From: Arthrobacter sp. Soil763
GTDB lineage: Bacteria; Actinomycetota; Actinomycetes; Actinomycetales; Micrococcaceae
Assembly: GCF_001428365.1 (NCBI RefSeq)
Contig: NZ_LMSH01000002.1
Location: forward strand, 558,132 to 622,131
Reading direction: 5' to 3'
Length of the DNA: 64,000 nucleotides
Part shown: positions 1 to 9,740 of the stretch, in pieces
Position numbering within the stretch: the first letter of the stretch is position 1
How the letters are laid out: the number at the start of each line of letters is the position of its first letter
Notes under the pieces: generated by a model
What the model saw: the letters and a program-made list of their open reading frames with translations, nothing else
Database searches by the model: none
What the model was told of the DNA's origin: nothing
Program-made: the position numbers and the translations under genes

Positions 1-482
1 CGCGCGAATACATCCCGTCTGTTGACGCGGGTATCCAGGATGCACTGAACGACGGCGTCCTGGCCGGTTACCCGGTCGTCGGCATCAAGGCAACGCTGAT
101 TGACGGCGCTTACCACGATGTTGACTCCTCGGAAATGGCGTTCAAGATCGCCGGCCGTATGGCTTTCAAGGAAGCCGCACGCAAGGCGAACCCTGTCCTG
201 CTTGAACCGCTGATGGATGTCGAGGTCCGCACCCCTGAGGAATACATGGGTGAAGTTATCGGTGACCTCAACTCCCGCCGTGGCCAGATGCAGTCCATGG
301 AAGATGCCCAGGGCGTCAAGGTCATCCGCGCGCACGTTCCGCTGTCCGGCATGTTCGGCTACATCGGTGACCTGCGTTCGAAGACCCAGGGCCGCGCTGT
401 GTACTCCATGACGTTCAACAGCTACGCCGAGGTCCCGAAGGCAGTTGCCGACGAGATCATCCAGAAGAGCCGCGGCGAGTAG
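1..482 (+). CDS. fusA: Elongation factor G, C-terminal part (5' end outside window)
   Basis: This is the last 160 or so codons of the translocase EF-G, the GTPase that moves tRNA and mRNA through the ribosome. Reading in the frame of bases 3-5 gives an uninterrupted protein with the EF-G domain IV/V signature: [30 protein letters not shown] and the domain V stretch [17 protein letters not shown]. It ends at TAG 480-482. The GTPase domain lies upstream of the window. Position directly before tuf is the classic str-operon arrangement (rpsL-rpsG-fusA-tuf). Identification is secure; only the 5' boundary is missing. Confidence 0.97.
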   Translation, partial: REYIPSVDAGIQDALNDGVLAGYPVVGIKATLIDGAYHDVDSSEMAFKIAGRMAFKEAARKANPVLLEPLMDVEVRTPEEYMGEVIGDLNSRRGQMQSMEDAQGVKVIRAHVPLSGMFGYIGDLRSKTQGRAVYSMTFNSYAEVPKAVADEIIQKSRGE

Positions 483-545
483 TCTCCGGACTGCACGCAG
501 CAACTTCATAACTCGGGTGCGTTTCCTCCACAGGGAATTCACCTG

Positions 546-605
546 GCGCTGGCGGCCGGATTCCGGTCGGCTGCAGTCCGGCCAGGCCGGGCCGGCCGCC
601 AGCGC
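546..605. repeat. Long inverted repeat between fusA and tuf
   Basis: A perfect 14-bp inverted repeat pairs GCGCTGGCGGCCGG (546-559) with CCGGCCGCCAGCGC (592-605) across a 32-base loop. There is no T-run after it, so it is not a typical intrinsic terminator. It lies upstream of the likely tuf promoter and could weaken read-through from fusA, stabilise the fusA mRNA 3' end, or be a repeat remnant. Function is inferred only. Confidence 0.6.
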
Positions 606-648
606 GAACAGGCGCTAGGCACTAGTATTAGTTCCTGACTCTGCAATT

Positions 649-677
649 TCACCAAACCAAAGCCCCCCAAGTAGACT
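649..677 (+). promoter_or_regulatory. Candidate tuf promoter
   Basis: TAGACT at 672-677 is a good actinobacterial -10 hexamer. The hexamer 17 bases upstream (TCACCA, 649-654) matches TTGACA at only three positions. The start would give a leader of about 60 bases ending in AGGAGG before the GTG of tuf. Similar TAGACT boxes precede secY and truA in this window. Not proven. Confidence 0.4.
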
Positions 678-746
678 TGCTGGAGTTTCGGCCGCGACAA
701 GCGCGGGCGAAGGGCAAGTCATTTGAAAACGTTCTAGGAGGAACCT

Positions 747-1937
747 GTGGCAAAGGCAAAGTTCGAGCGGACTAAGCCGCACGTTAACATCGGTACCATT
801 GGTCACGTTGACCACGGTAAGACGACGCTGACGGCCGCCATTTCCAAGGTACTGTACGACAAGTACCCGTCTCTCAACGAAAAGCGTGACTTCGCGTCGA
901 TCGACTCTGCACCCGAAGAGCGTCAGCGCGGCATTACCATCAACATCTCCCACGTTGAGTACCAGACCGAGAAGCGCCACTACGCCCACGTAGACGCCCC
1001 GGGTCACGCTGACTACATCAAGAACATGATCACCGGTGCTGCCCAGATGGACGGTGCAATCCTCGTGGTTGCCGCCACTGACGGCCCGATGGCCCAGACC
1101 CGCGAGCACGTTCTGCTCGCCCGCCAGGTTGGCGTTCCCTACCTGCTGGTCGCGCTGAACAAGGCTGACATGGTTGAGGACGAGGAACTCCTCGACCTCG
1201 TCGAAATGGAAGTTCGTGAGCTGCTCAGCTCGCAGGGCTTCGATGGCGACAACGCCCCGGTCATCCGCGTTTCCGGCCTCAAGGCCCTGGAAGGCGACCC
1301 GGAGTGGGTCAAGTCCATCGAGGACCTCATGGAAGCCGTCGACGAGTCCGTTCCGGACCCCGTACGTGACCGTGACAAGCCGTTCCTGATGCCGATCGAA
1401 GACGTCTTCACGATCACCGGCCGTGGCACCGTTGTTACGGGCCGCGCCGAGCGTGGAACCCTCGCCATCAACTCCGAGGTCGAGATCGTCGGCATCCGCC
1501 CGGTCCAGAAGACCACGGTTACCGGTATCGAGATGTTCCACAAGCAGCTCGACGAAGCATGGGCCGGCGAGAACTGTGGCCTCCTGCTCCGCGGTCTGAA
1601 GCGCGACGATGTCGAGCGTGGCCAGGTTGTCGTCAAGCCGGGTTCCATCACCCCGCACACCGACTTCGAGGCCAACGTCTACATCCTCTCCAAGGACGAA
1701 GGCGGACGTCACAACCCGTTCTACTCCAACTACCGCCCGCAGTTCTACTTCCGCACCACGGACGTGACCGGCGTTATCACCCTGCCGGAAGGCACGGAAA
1801 TGGTTATGCCCGGTGACAACACCGAGATGACCGTTGCGCTGATCCAGCCGATCGCTATGGAAGAGGGCCTCGGCTTCGCTATCCGCGAAGGCGGCCGCAC
1901 CGTTGGTTCGGGACGCGTCACCAAGATCATCAAGTAA
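747..1937 (+). CDS. tuf: Elongation factor Tu
   Basis: EF-Tu is the cytoplasmic GTPase that carries aminoacyl-tRNA to the ribosomal A site. The 396-residue length is normal for the family. Visible GTP-binding motifs are GHVDHGKT (residues 19-26), DAPGH (about 81-85) and NKAD (about 137-140); domains 2 and 3 follow (GRGTVVTGR, and the C-terminal [12 protein letters not shown]). The GTG start at 747 has an AGGAGG ribosome-binding site a few bases upstream. It sits 264 bases after fusA with its own likely promoter and is followed by a strong terminator, so it can be transcribed alone. Confidence 0.98.
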   Translation: MAKAKFERTKPHVNIGTIGHVDHGKTTLTAAISKVLYDKYPSLNEKRDFASIDSAPEERQRGITINISHVEYQTEKRHYAHVDAPGHADYIKNMITGAAQMDGAILVVAATDGPMAQTREHVLLARQVGVPYLLVALNKADMVEDEELLDLVEMEVRELLSSQGFDGDNAPVIRVSGLKALEGDPEWVKSIEDLMEAVDESVPDPVRDRDKPFLMPIEDVFTITGRGTVVTGRAERGTLAINSEVEIVGIRPVQKTTVTGIEMFHKQLDEAWAGENCGLLLRGLKRDDVERGQVVVKPGSITPHTDFEANVYILSKDEGGRHNPFYSNYRPQFYFRTTDVTGVITLPEGTEMVMPGDNTEMTVALIQPIAMEEGLGFAIREGGRTVGSGRVTKIIK

Positions 1938-1999
1938 TTCTTGCTGATCAGAGCTTGATCCCCGCCCGGTTGGCCGTCTGACGGCCGCCGAATGGGTAG

Positions 2000-2037
2000 G
2001 AACAGCCCCGCTGCACCGCAGCGGGGCTGTTCTGTTT
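2000..2037 (+). terminator. Intrinsic terminator after tuf
   Basis: A perfect 15-bp stem (GAACAGCCCCGCTGC, 2000-2014, with its complement at 2018-2032) and a 3-base loop, followed by TGTTT. It closes the tuf transcript. Confidence 0.85.
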
Positions 2038-2077
2038 AAAGCCCTGCTACGGTTGCAGGAGGAGAGAGGAGTCCGGC

Positions 2078-2203
2078 ATGGAATGGATCATTTTCCTGGT
2101 GGTGGCGGTAGCTGTCGCCGGGGGAGGCCTGTGGGCCAGGAAGTACTTCCGGCATGAGATCGAGCGGGCAAAGCGGATCAACCGCGCCAACAAGAACCGG
2201 TAG
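2078..2203 (+). CDS. Small single-pass membrane protein, 41 residues
   Basis: An ATG at 2078 is preceded by a very strong purine-rich ribosome-binding site (AGGAGGAGAGAGGA) and opens a 41-codon frame ending at TAG 2201-2203. The protein has a hydrophobic stretch at residues 3-20 (WIIFLVVAVAVAGGGLW) followed by a very basic tail (RKYFRHEIERAKRINRANKNR), the expected form of a small N-out/C-in membrane protein under the positive-inside rule. I do not recognise a family. It lies just after the tuf terminator and converges on the beta-glucosidase gene. The ribosome-binding site and topology support a real gene, but conservation is untested. Confidence 0.6.
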   Translation: MEWIIFLVVAVAVAGGGLWARKYFRHEIERAKRINRANKNR

Positions 2204-2240
2204 GCAGCGCCGCCGCCGGTGTCAGGGTACGAACCCCGGG

Positions 2241-3668
2241 CTACCGCCATCGCGCCCGGCTGAGCGCCTGGTACCAGTAGAAGGACTCCTTCGGGGTCCT
2301 GGCCTGGGTATCAAAATCCACGTGGACCAGGCCGAAGCGCTGCGAGTAGCCGGCGGCCCACTCGAAATTGTCCATCAGCGTCCAGACGTAGTACCCCAGC
2401 AGCTCGACATCCTCGGCGACGCCGCCCGGCGCGGTCGCGGCCAGGGCCTGGTCCAGGTGCGCGGCAAGGTACCCGATCCGGCCGGCGTCGGGCACGGGCC
2501 CCTCCACGTGGTCCGGTTCGGGGAAGCTGGCGCCGCTCTCGGTGATGTAGAGCGGCGGGAGGGAAGCGCCGTACCGGTCCTTCATCTCCCGCAGCAGCGG
2601 ACCCAGGTGGTCCGGGGCTACCGGCCAGCCAAAGCCCGTGGTTTCGTACTCCGGGTAGGCGGCAAAGTGGAACGGCAGCCGCGCCATCGCCTCCGCGGTG
2701 CCGACGGGGCTCTCCGCGGTTCCGTGGCCCGCGGCCACCTTTACCGGGTAGTAGTAGTTCAGCCCGTAGAAGTCCAGCGGCTGGTGGATGGTGCGCAGGT
2801 CGGCGTCGGAGATCCGGTTCAGGAACCGGAACCAGGGGCGCGCGGCGAGGGGCGGCTTTGGATAACTGCCGAGCAGGACCGGGTCCGCGTAGATGCGGTT
2901 CAGTCCCAGGTCGAAGACCTTCGCCAGCAGCCTGTCCGCGATCGAGCCGCTGGCCGGCCGCACCGGCGAGTGCAGGTTGGTCACGCCGACCGCACCCGAG
3001 ACGCCGGCGGCGCGGAGCGCCTGGACCGCCAGGCCGTGGGCCAGCAGTTGGTGGTGGACCGAGGGCAGGGCATCGAAGAGCAGGTCGTGGCCGGGCGCGT
3101 GGACGCCGAGGGCATAGCCGTTCAGGGTCACCGAGGCGGGCTCGTTCAGCGTCACCCACTGCGTCACGCGGTCGCCGAACCGGGCGGCGGCCGCGGCGCT
3201 GTAGTCGGCGAACCGATCCGCCGTCGAACGGTTCAGCCAGCCGCCCCGGTGCTCCAGGGGCAGCGGCGTGTCCCAGTGGTACAGCGTCGCCATCGGCGCG
3301 ATCCCGGCTTCGAGCAGCCGGTCGATGAGCCGGTCGTAGAAGTCCAGCCCCTCGGGGTTGAACGCTCCGGTCCCGTCCGGCTGGATCCGCGGCCAGGAGA
3401 TGGAGAAACGGTAGGAATCGATCCCCAGTTCGCGCATCAGGTCGACGTCTTCGTCCGCCCGGTTGTAGTGGTCGCAGGCGACGGCGGGGGAGTGGCCGTC
3501 CCGGATGGTCCCGGGCTTCTCCGCAAAGGCATCCCAGCCGGAGGGGCCGCGGCCGCCGGCCGCGAGCGAACCTTCGATCTGGAACGCTGCGGACGCCACC
3601 CCCAGCACGAAGCCCGGCCGCAGCCGGGCGGCAAGGGGCCGGACATCCGGGGAATCCTGCACGGTCAT
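2241..3668 (-). CDS. GH1 family beta-glucosidase
   Basis: A glycoside hydrolase family 1 enzyme that cleaves terminal beta-linked glucose or related sugars, probably from imported beta-glucosides, in the cytoplasm (no signal peptide seen). With the ATG at 3668 it has 475 residues, normal for GH1. Motifs: ASAAFQIEGS near the N-terminus, the acid/base TLNEP (Glu about 176) and the nucleophile YITESG (Glu about 377), plus the C-terminal WTLMDNFEWAAGYSQRFG sugar-binding region. A GTG at 3707 would add 13 residues; neither start has a good ribosome-binding site, and 3668 is chosen because the domain begins shortly after. It stands alone between tuf and the S10 operon, with a possible LacI-type site upstream. 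Confidence 0.92.
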   Translation of the reverse strand: MTVQDSPDVRPLAARLRPGFVLGVASAAFQIEGSLAAGGRGPSGWDAFAEKPGTIRDGHSPAVACDHYNRADEDVDLMRELGIDSYRFSISWPRIQPDGTGAFNPEGLDFYDRLIDRLLEAGIAPMATLYHWDTPLPLEHRGGWLNRSTADRFADYSAAAAARFGDRVTQWVTLNEPASVTLNGYALGVHAPGHDLLFDALPSVHHQLLAHGLAVQALRAAGVSGAVGVTNLHSPVRPASGSIADRLLAKVFDLGLNRIYADPVLLGSYPKPPLAARPWFRFLNRISDADLRTIHQPLDFYGLNYYYPVKVAAGHGTAESPVGTAEAMARLPFHFAAYPEYETTGFGWPVAPDHLGPLLREMKDRYGASLPPLYITESGASFPEPDHVEGPVPDAGRIGYLAAHLDQALAATAPGGVAEDVELLGYYVWTLMDNFEWAAGYSQRFGLVHVDFDTQARTPKESFYWYQALSRARWR

Positions 3669-3707
3669 GCCCCTATCTTCGTCCCGGCCGTTGCCGAAGG
3701 CAATCAC

Positions 3708-4064
3708 GACGGCGGCCCGGGCCGGGGGCTGATTCGCTTCTGCGGATTTATTCCGGCATACTAGATGAGTTGTTCAAGCGCTCTTTCGCGTCCCGATCCG
3801 GATAATGCCGGGTGGCAGGGTCCAGGTAAGAGCCCAAACATAACCCACATCCCAAGGAATTGCGGACGAGTACGTGCACCATGCGCGACACGCCCGACCG
3901 CGGGGGTCGGTTGGCCGGCAGGTTGAGGAACCCGGATTCATCCGGATTCAGCTTGTGCGGCTGATGGTAGTTACGACTTCAAATGCTTCGGCAGCCATAC
4001 AACGAGTAAGTGAACAGGGCAGCCCTAACCAGGGGAAGCACAGACTGAAAGAGAGTCAGGCGAC
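3708..4064. other. Intergenic region upstream of rpsJ
   Basis: This gap holds the divergent control regions of the beta-glucosidase gene and the S10 operon. I see a palindromic AGCGCT core near its left side (see the separate entry), a GATAAT box at 3801-3806 without a clear -35, and a small hairpin CCGACC/GGTCGG (3894-3899 and 3905-3910). A long S10 leader is plausible, but no convincing promoter or known leader motif is visible. No coding potential was recognised. Confidence 0.4.
3773..3786. promoter_or_regulatory. Possible LacI-family operator upstream of beta-glucosidase
   Basis: The palindromic core AGCGCT at 3777-3782 sits inside TTCAAGCGCTCTTT. LacI-family repressors of sugar genes in actinobacteria (for example CebR, whose site also centres on AGCGCT) use this kind of core. 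On the minus strand a TAGTAT box, reverse complement of 3760-3765, follows shortly. No LacI-type regulator gene is adjacent, so this is a weak inference. Confidence 0.3.
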
Positions 4065-4373
4065 ATGGCGGGACAAAAAATCCGCATCCGGCTGAAGTCA
4101 TACGACCACGAGGTCATTGACGTTTCAGCCCGGAAGATCGTTGAGACGGTCACGCGCGCAGGCGCAACTGTAGTTGGCCCCGTGCCGCTGCCGACGGAGA
4201 AGAACGTGTACTGCGTTATCCGCTCTCCGCACAAGTACAAGGACAGCCGCGAGCACTTTGAAATGCGCACGCACAAGCGTCTTATCGACATCATCGATCC
4301 CACGCCCAAGGCCGTCGACTCGCTCATGCGTCTCGACCTGCCGGCCGACGTGAACATCGAAATCAAGCTGTAG
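4065..4373 (+). CDS. rpsJ: 30S ribosomal protein S10
   Basis: First gene of the S10 operon. The 102-residue protein carries the S10 signature ([19 protein letters not shown] at the start, [21 protein letters not shown] in the middle, and the C-terminal [11 protein letters not shown]). S10 binds the 30S head and also NusB in antitermination in other bacteria. The ATG at 4065 follows a 350-base leader, and rplC starts 17 bases downstream. Length is normal. Confidence 0.98.
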
Positions 4374-4390
4374 GGAGGTGCTGAGAGACT

Positions 4391-5041
4391 ATGACCGCAA
4401 CCCGTAACGTAAAGGGCCTGCTGGGCACGAAGCTCGGCATGACCCAGGTCTGGGACGAGAACAACAAGCTCATCCCCGTCACTGTGGTCCAGGCAGACTC
4501 GAACGTCATCACGCAGCTGCGCAACGCAGAGACTGATGGCTACGTCGCCGTTCAGATCGGCTACGGCCAGATCGATCCCCGCAAGGTCACCAAGCCGCTG
4601 GCTGGTCACTTTGAAAAGGCAGGCGTCACGCCTCGCCGCCACGTCGTAGAACTGCGCACCGCAGATGCTGACTCTTACGAGCTGGGCCAGGAGCTCTCCG
4701 TTGAGCTCTTCGAAGCCGGCCAGAAGATCGACGTCGTTGGCACCACCAAGGGTAAGGGCTTCGCCGGTGTTATGAAGCGTCACGGCTTCCACGGCGTTGG
4801 AGCTTCCCACGGTGCCCACAAGAACCACCGTAAGCCCGGTTCCATCGGTGGCGCATCCACCCCGAGCCGCGTCTTCAAGGGCATGAAAATGGCCGGCCGC
4901 ATGGGCGCCGTGCGTCACACCACGCTGAACCTCACGGTCCACGCGGTTGACGTCGAGAAGTCGCTGCTCCTGATCAAGGGTGCCGTCCCCGGCGCCCGCG
5001 GCCAGGTCGTACTCGTACGCACCGCCGTGAAGGGAGCCTAG
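4391..5041 (+). CDS. rplC: 50S ribosomal protein L3
   Basis: L3 nucleates 50S assembly near the peptidyl transferase centre. The 216-residue protein shows [14 protein letters not shown] near the N-terminus and the long central loop [17 protein letters not shown], which reaches toward the catalytic centre in known ribosomes. The ATG at 4391 follows GGAGG. The stop is directly followed by rplD with a 4-base gap, as expected for one polycistronic mRNA. Confidence 0.98.
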   Translation: MTATRNVKGLLGTKLGMTQVWDENNKLIPVTVVQADSNVITQLRNAETDGYVAVQIGYGQIDPRKVTKPLAGHFEKAGVTPRRHVVELRTADADSYELGQELSVELFEAGQKIDVVGTTKGKGFAGVMKRHGFHGVGASHGAHKNHRKPGSIGGASTPSRVFKGMKMAGRMGAVRHTTLNLTVHAVDVEKSLLLIKGAVPGARGQVVLVRTAVKGA

Positions 5042-5045
5042 TTCA

Positions 5046-5666
5046 ATGACTAGCACTGTCAAGGTTGACCTGCCTGCAGAGATCTTCGACGTTCAGACCA
5101 ACGTGCCGCTGCTGCACCAGGTCGTCGTTGCCCAGCTCGCTGCTGCTCGCCAGGGTACCCACAAGACCAAGACCCGCGCCGAGGTTTCCGGTGCAGGTCG
5201 CAAGCCGTTCAAGCAGAAGGGCACCGGCCGCGCCCGTCAGGGTTCCATCCGTGCTCCTCACATGACCGGTGGTGGCATCGTCCACGGCCCGACGCCGCGT
5301 GACTACAGCCAGCGCACCCCCAAGAAGATGATTGCTGCTGCCCTGCGCGGCGCTCTCTCTGACCGCGCCCGCAACGGCCGCATCCACGTCATTGCTGAAC
5401 TGGTCGCCGGCACCAAGCCGTCCTCCCGTGAAGCACTGGCTGCGCTGCGTGGCGTCTCCGAGCGTAAGAACCTGCTCGTTGTCATCGACCGCGCCGAGGA
5501 CGTTGCCGCACTGTCCGTGCGCAACCTCCAGGATGTTCACGTTCTGTACGCAGACCAGCTGAACACCTACGACGTGCTCGTTTCGGACGACGTAGTCTTC
5601 ACCAAGGCTGCCTACGAAGCATTCGTTGCTGGCAAGGCTGCAAAGAACGAGGAGGATGCCAAGTGA
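5046..5666 (+). CDS. rplD: 50S ribosomal protein L4
   Basis: L4 lines the peptide exit tunnel; in enteric bacteria it also represses its own operon. The 206-residue protein has the tunnel-loop motif [25 protein letters not shown] and [14 protein letters not shown]. The ATG is at 5046. Its TGA overlaps the GTG of rplW (GTGA), so the two are translationally coupled. No E. coli-type L4 attenuator was recognised in the operon leader. Confidence 0.97.
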   Translation: MTSTVKVDLPAEIFDVQTNVPLLHQVVVAQLAAARQGTHKTKTRAEVSGAGRKPFKQKGTGRARQGSIRAPHMTGGGIVHGPTPRDYSQRTPKKMIAAALRGALSDRARNGRIHVIAELVAGTKPSSREALAALRGVSERKNLLVVIDRAEDVAALSVRNLQDVHVLYADQLNTYDVLVSDDVVFTKAAYEAFVAGKAAKNEEDAK

Positions 5667-5968
5667 GTGCAGCCACCATCAAGGACCCGCGCGACGTCGT
5701 GCTTGCACCCGTCGTCTCGGAAAAGAGCTACGGCCTGATCGACGAGGGCAAGTACACCTTCCTGGTGGACCCCCGGTCGAACAAGACCGAGATCAAGCTG
5801 GCCGTGGAGAAGATCTTCTCCGTCAAGGTCGAATCGATCAACACCATCAACCGTGCCGGTAAGCGCAAGCGCACCAAATTCGGATGGGGTACCCGCAAGA
5901 ACACCAAGCGTGCCATTGTGACCCTCAAAGAAGGCACTATCGACATCTTCGGCGGTCCGCTCGCGTAG
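5663..5968 (+). CDS. rplW: 50S ribosomal protein L23
   Basis: L23 forms the docking site at the tunnel exit for trigger factor and signal recognition particle. The 101-residue protein contains [31 protein letters not shown] and [10 protein letters not shown], all typical. The GTG start overlaps the rplD stop and has GAGGAGG about 8 bases upstream. Length is normal. Confidence 0.97.
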   Translation: MSAATIKDPRDVVLAPVVSEKSYGLIDEGKYTFLVDPRSNKTEIKLAVEKIFSVKVESINTINRAGKRKRTKFGWGTRKNTKRAIVTLKEGTIDIFGGPLA

Positions 5969-5997
5969 CGGAGACCACTTTAACGAGGAAATAAATT

Positions 5998-6837
<840 letters not shown>

Positions 6838-6849
6838 GAGCCTGGACAC

Positions 6850-7131
6850 ATGCCACGCAGCCTGAAAAAAGGTCCTTTCGTTGACCAGCACCTCTTTGTG
6901 AAGGTAGCCAGGGAAAACGAAAAGGGCACCAAGAACGTCATCAAGACCTGGTCCCGCCGTTCGATGATCGTCCCCGACATGCTCGGCCACACGATCGCCG
7001 TGCACGACGGACGCAAGCACATCCCGGTGTTTGTCACTGAGTCGATGGTCGGGCACAAGCTCGGCGAATTCGCTCCCACGCGGACTTTCCGCGGCCATGT
7101 CAAGGACGACCGTAAGGGCAAGCGCCGCTAG
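6850..7131 (+). CDS. rpsS: 30S ribosomal protein S19
   Basis: S19 sits in the 30S head next to S13 and contacts the large subunit. The 93-residue protein begins [11 protein letters not shown] and carries [24 protein letters not shown] and the terminal [12 protein letters not shown]. It starts 12 bases after rplB with GGAG upstream. Normal length. Confidence 0.98.
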   Translation: MPRSLKKGPFVDQHLFVKVARENEKGTKNVIKTWSRRSMIVPDMLGHTIAVHDGRKHIPVFVTESMVGHKLGEFAPTRTFRGHVKDDRKGKRR

Positions 7132-7169
7132 GCGCCTGCGCTTACGTCAAAGACGAGAGAAGGAAAGCA

Positions 7170-7535
7170 ATGGAAGCCAAGGCTATTGCGCGCCACATCC
7201 GCGTAACGCCTATGAAGGCCCGGCGCGTCGTCAACCTTGTTCGTGGGAAGCAAGCGAACGAGGCTCTGGCAATTCTGAAGTTTGCCCCGCAGGCAGCTTC
7301 GGAGCCGGTATTCAAGGTAGTTCAGTCGGCAATCGCCAACGCCCGGGTCCTCGCGGACCGCGACGGCGTCGCGTTTGACGAAGGTGACCTCATCATCAGC
7401 GAAGCGTTTGTTGATGAAGGCCCGACCATGAAGCGGTTCCAGCCGCGTGCCCAGGGTCGCGCATTTCAGATCAAGAAGCGCACGAGCCACATCACCGTGG
7501 TAGTCGCTACCCCGGAGAAAGAGGAGGCTCGCTAA
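7170..7535 (+). CDS. rplV: 50S ribosomal protein L22
   Basis: L22 extends a hairpin into the peptide exit tunnel, the site where macrolide-resistance changes arise in other species. The 121-residue protein contains [18 protein letters not shown] and the C-terminal [18 protein letters not shown] hairpin region. The ATG at 7170 has AGAAAGGAAAG upstream. The stop abuts the GTG of rpsC. Confidence 0.97.
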   Translation: MEAKAIARHIRVTPMKARRVVNLVRGKQANEALAILKFAPQAASEPVFKVVQSAIANARVLADRDGVAFDEGDLIISEAFVDEGPTMKRFQPRAQGRAFQIKKRTSHITVVVATPEKEEAR

Positions 7536-8366
7536 GTGGGACAGAAAGTAAACCCGCACGGGTTCCGACTCGGTATCACCACCGATCACGTATCGCACTG
7601 GTTCGCCGACAGCACCAAGTCCGGCCAGCGGTACAAGGACTTCGTTCGCGAAGACATCCGCATCCGCCAGCTCATGTCCACGGGCATGGAGCGCGCCGGC
7701 ATCGCCAAGGTTGAGATCGAGCGCACCCGCGACCGTGTCCGCGTGGATATCCACACGGCACGTCCGGGCATCGTTATCGGCCGCCGCGGCGCCGAAGCAG
7801 ACCGCATCCGCGGCGAGCTCGAAAAGCTCACCGGCAAGCAGGTTCAGCTGAACATCCTCGAGGTCAAGAACCCCGAGATGGAAGCACAGCTTGTTGCCCA
7901 GGGCGTTGCCGAGCAGCTGACTTCCCGCGTGGCTTTCCGCCGCGCGATGAAGAAGGCAATGCAGTCCGCGCAGCGCGCTGGTGCCAAGGGCATCCGTATC
8001 GCTTGCTCGGGTCGACTGGGTGGCGCTGAAATGTCCCGCTCGGAGTTCTACCGCGAAGGCCGTGTGCCCCTGCACACCCTCCGCGCGAACATCGACTACG
8101 GCTTCTACGAGGCCAAGACCACCTTCGGCCGCATCGGCGTGAAGGTCTGGATCTACAAGGGTGACGTCACCGCCAAGGAACTGGCTCAGCAGGCAGCTGC
8201 TGCTCCGTCCCGCGGCCGTGGCGGCGATCGTCCGGGCCGCCCGGGTGGCCCCGACCGTGGTGACCGCCGTCGTCGTAACGACCGTCCGGCCGCCGACGCA
8301 GCACCTGCTGCCGAAGCACCGGCAGCTGAGGCGGCTCCTGCCGCTGTAGAAGGAGGACAGGCTTAA
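7536..8366 (+). CDS. rpsC: 30S ribosomal protein S3 with RG/Ala-rich C-terminal tail
   Basis: S3 forms part of the mRNA entry channel with S4 and S5. The conserved part contains [13 protein letters not shown], the KH-type GxxG-bearing [11 protein letters not shown], and the C-terminal domain [10 protein letters not shown]. The 276-residue protein is longer than the E. coli form (233): after residue 220 or so it has an [22 protein letters not shown] stretch and an Ala/Glu/Pro tail. GTG start abuts the rplV stop; rplP follows with no gap. The tail is discussed under findings. Confidence 0.97.
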   Translation: MGQKVNPHGFRLGITTDHVSHWFADSTKSGQRYKDFVREDIRIRQLMSTGMERAGIAKVEIERTRDRVRVDIHTARPGIVIGRRGAEADRIRGELEKLTGKQVQLNILEVKNPEMEAQLVAQGVAEQLTSRVAFRRAMKKAMQSAQRAGAKGIRIACSGRLGGAEMSRSEFYREGRVPLHTLRANIDYGFYEAKTTFGRIGVKVWIYKGDVTAKELAQQAAAAPSRGRGGDRPGRPGGPDRGDRRRRNDRPAADAAPAAEAPAAEAAPAAVEGGQA

Positions 8367-8783
8367 ATGCTTATCCCACGTCGAGTCAAGCACCGTAAGC
8401 AGCACCACCCGGGTCGTTCCGGCGCTGCCACGGGCGGCACCGAGGTTTCGTTCGGCGAGTGGGGTATCCAGGCTCTGAGCCCGGCATACGTCACCAACCG
8501 GCAGATCGAATCCGCCCGTATCGCGATGACCCGCCACATCAAGCGTGGCGGCAAGGTCTGGATCAACATCTACCCGGACCGTCCGCTGACCAAGAAGCCG
8601 GCCGAAACCCGCATGGGTTCCGGTAAGGGTTCTCCGGAATGGTGGGTCTCAAACGTCAAGCCGGGCCGGGTTCTCTTCGAACTCTCCGGTGTTAATGAAG
8701 AGGTAGCTCGCGAGGCCCTGCGCCTGGCAATCCACAAGCTCCCGTTGAAGGCACGCATTGTGCGTCGCGAAGGTGGTGAATAG
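8367..8783 (+). CDS. rplP: 50S ribosomal protein L16
   Basis: L16 organises the A-site tRNA region of the 50S subunit. The 138-residue protein shows [16 protein letters not shown], the central ITNRQIE-like [21 protein letters not shown], and [17 protein letters not shown]. The ATG at 8367 abuts the rpsC stop; rpmC follows 2 bases after the stop. Normal length and gene order. Confidence 0.98.
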   Translation: MLIPRRVKHRKQHHPGRSGAATGGTEVSFGEWGIQALSPAYVTNRQIESARIAMTRHIKRGGKVWINIYPDRPLTKKPAETRMGSGKGSPEWWVSNVKPGRVLFELSGVNEEVAREALRLAIHKLPLKARIVRREGGE

Positions 8784-8785
8784 AA

Positions 8786-9115
8786 ATGGCAGTAGGGTCG
8801 AAGGATCTCGCACCCGCACAGCTGGACGGTTTCGACAACGAGCGTCTCGTTGAAGAACTCCGCAAGTCCAAGGAAGAGCTGTTCAACCTGCGTTTCCAGT
8901 CCGCCACCGGCCAGCTGGAGAACCACGGTCGCCTGCGCGCGGTAAAGAAGGACATCGCACGCATCTACACCGTTCTTCGTGAGCGCGAGCTGGGCATTCG
9001 TGCCGAGGTTGCCGCACCGGTTGTGGAAGCCAAGGAAGAGAAGAAGTCCAAGAAGGCTGCAACCAAGAAGGCTGACAAGGCTGAAACGGTTGAGACCGAG
9101 GAGGACGCCAAGTGA
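8786..9115 (+). CDS. rpmC: 50S ribosomal protein L29 with Lys/Glu-rich tail
   Basis: L29 lies next to L23 at the tunnel exit. The family domain (residues about 5-75) has the helix pair [21 protein letters not shown] and [19 protein letters not shown]. The protein is 109 residues instead of the usual 60-80 because of a charged low-complexity tail ([15 protein letters not shown] then acidic). The stop overlaps the GTG of rpsQ. The start ATG at 8786 is close after rplP. Confidence 0.96.
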   Translation: MAVGSKDLAPAQLDGFDNERLVEELRKSKEELFNLRFQSATGQLENHGRLRAVKKDIARIYTVLRERELGIRAEVAAPVVEAKEEKKSKKAATKKADKAETVETEEDAK

Positions 9116-9420
9116 GTGAAAAGGACGAGAACGTGACGGAAACTGTTTCCGACGCAGCCAAGGCTGACGAGCGCGGTTACCGTAAGACGAAGCGCGGTTA
9201 CGTCGTCTCGGACAAGATGGAAAAGACCATCGTTGTCCAGGTCGAAGACCGTGTGAAGCACGCCCTCTACGGCAAGGTCATGCGCCGCAACACGAAGATC
9301 AAGGCTCACGACGAAGAGAACAGCGCCGGCATCGGCGACCTGGTTCTCCTCGCCGAGACCCGCCCGCTCTCCGCTACCAAGCGGTGGCGCCTGGTGGAGA
9401 TCCTCGAGAAGGCCAAGTAA
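9112..9420 (+). CDS. rpsQ: 30S ribosomal protein S17
   Basis: S17 binds the 5' domain of 16S rRNA. The OB-fold part contains [32 protein letters not shown] and the C-terminal [19 protein letters not shown]. The 102-residue length includes about 25 acidic extra residues at the N-terminus. The GTG start overlaps the rpmC stop (GTGA). It is the last gene of this transcript: a strong terminator follows instead of rplN. Confidence 0.97.
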   Translation: MSEKDENVTETVSDAAKADERGYRKTKRGYVVSDKMEKTIVVQVEDRVKHALYGKVMRRNTKIKAHDEENSAGIGDLVLLAETRPLSATKRWRLVEILEKAK

Positions 9421-9452
9421 CACCTGCAGCATCCCCTCCGGGACGCTGAACC

Positions 9453-9490
9453 GAAACCCCCGTTCCCTTCTGGGAGCGGGGGTTTCGCCG
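9453..9490 (+). terminator. Strong terminator ending the S10 operon
   Basis: A 15-bp stem with one G-U pair joins GAAACCCCCGTTCCC (9453-9467) to GGGAGCGGGGGTTTC (9472-9486) with loop TTCT. The T-run is only TTTC at the end of the stem. Located 32 bases after the rpsQ stop, it separates the S10 and spc gene blocks. Confidence 0.8.
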
Positions 9491-9510
9491 TTCCCGGGAC
9501 GCTGCACCAC

Positions 9511-9689
9511 GCGCGAACGTACACTTGAGGCCCCTTCCCGCCGGTTCCTCAATGCGCGAACGTACACTTGCGGCCCGCTTCCCGCCGGCTCCAGGGCTTC
9601 AAGTGTCCGTTCGCGCTTTGGGGCGGCGCTGGGGCTGGCGAGTCGCGGGCCTGAAGTGTCCGTTCGCGCTTTGGGGCGGGGCTGGGGGA
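9511..9689. repeat. Four-copy direct and inverted repeat array
   Basis: Two direct copies of GCGCGAACGTACACTTG followed by a related GGCCC..TTCCCGCCGG flank lie at 9511-9548 and 9554-9592. Two copies in the opposite orientation (CAAGTGTCCGTTCGCGC and GAAGTGTCCGTTCGCGC, each followed by TTTGGGGCGG.GCTGGGG) lie at about 9600-9634 and 9653-9689. Copy 2 and copy 3 can pair over 17 bases with one mismatch. No ORF with recognisable product covers the array. The rest of the gap 9690-9976 holds the rplN leader. Confidence 0.85.
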
Positions 9690-9731
9690 GGGTCTGTGGT
9701 AAGGGCCGATTCTACGGAGGGGCCCCGTCCG

Positions 9732-9740
9732 TGCTAAGAT
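9732..9740 (+). promoter_or_regulatory. Candidate extended -10 promoter for the rplN operon
   Basis: TGCTAAGAT (9732-9740) fits an extended -10 (TGn plus TAAGAT). No TTGACA-like -35 is present. It would give a leader of about 230 bases before the GTG of rplN. A new promoter is needed here because a terminator and repeats separate rplN from rpsQ, but the exact site is inferred. Confidence 0.4.

Noticed and set aside
2154-3764. Long plus-strand open frame opposite the beta-glucosidase
   Set aside because: It is the GC-rich antisense shadow of a clear GH1 gene, with Arg/Gly/Pro-dominated composition and no recognisable motif.
9511-9689. Possible CRISPR array
   Set aside because: Only four copies, in two orientations, with unequal spacing and no cas genes; it is an inverted intergenic repeat instead.
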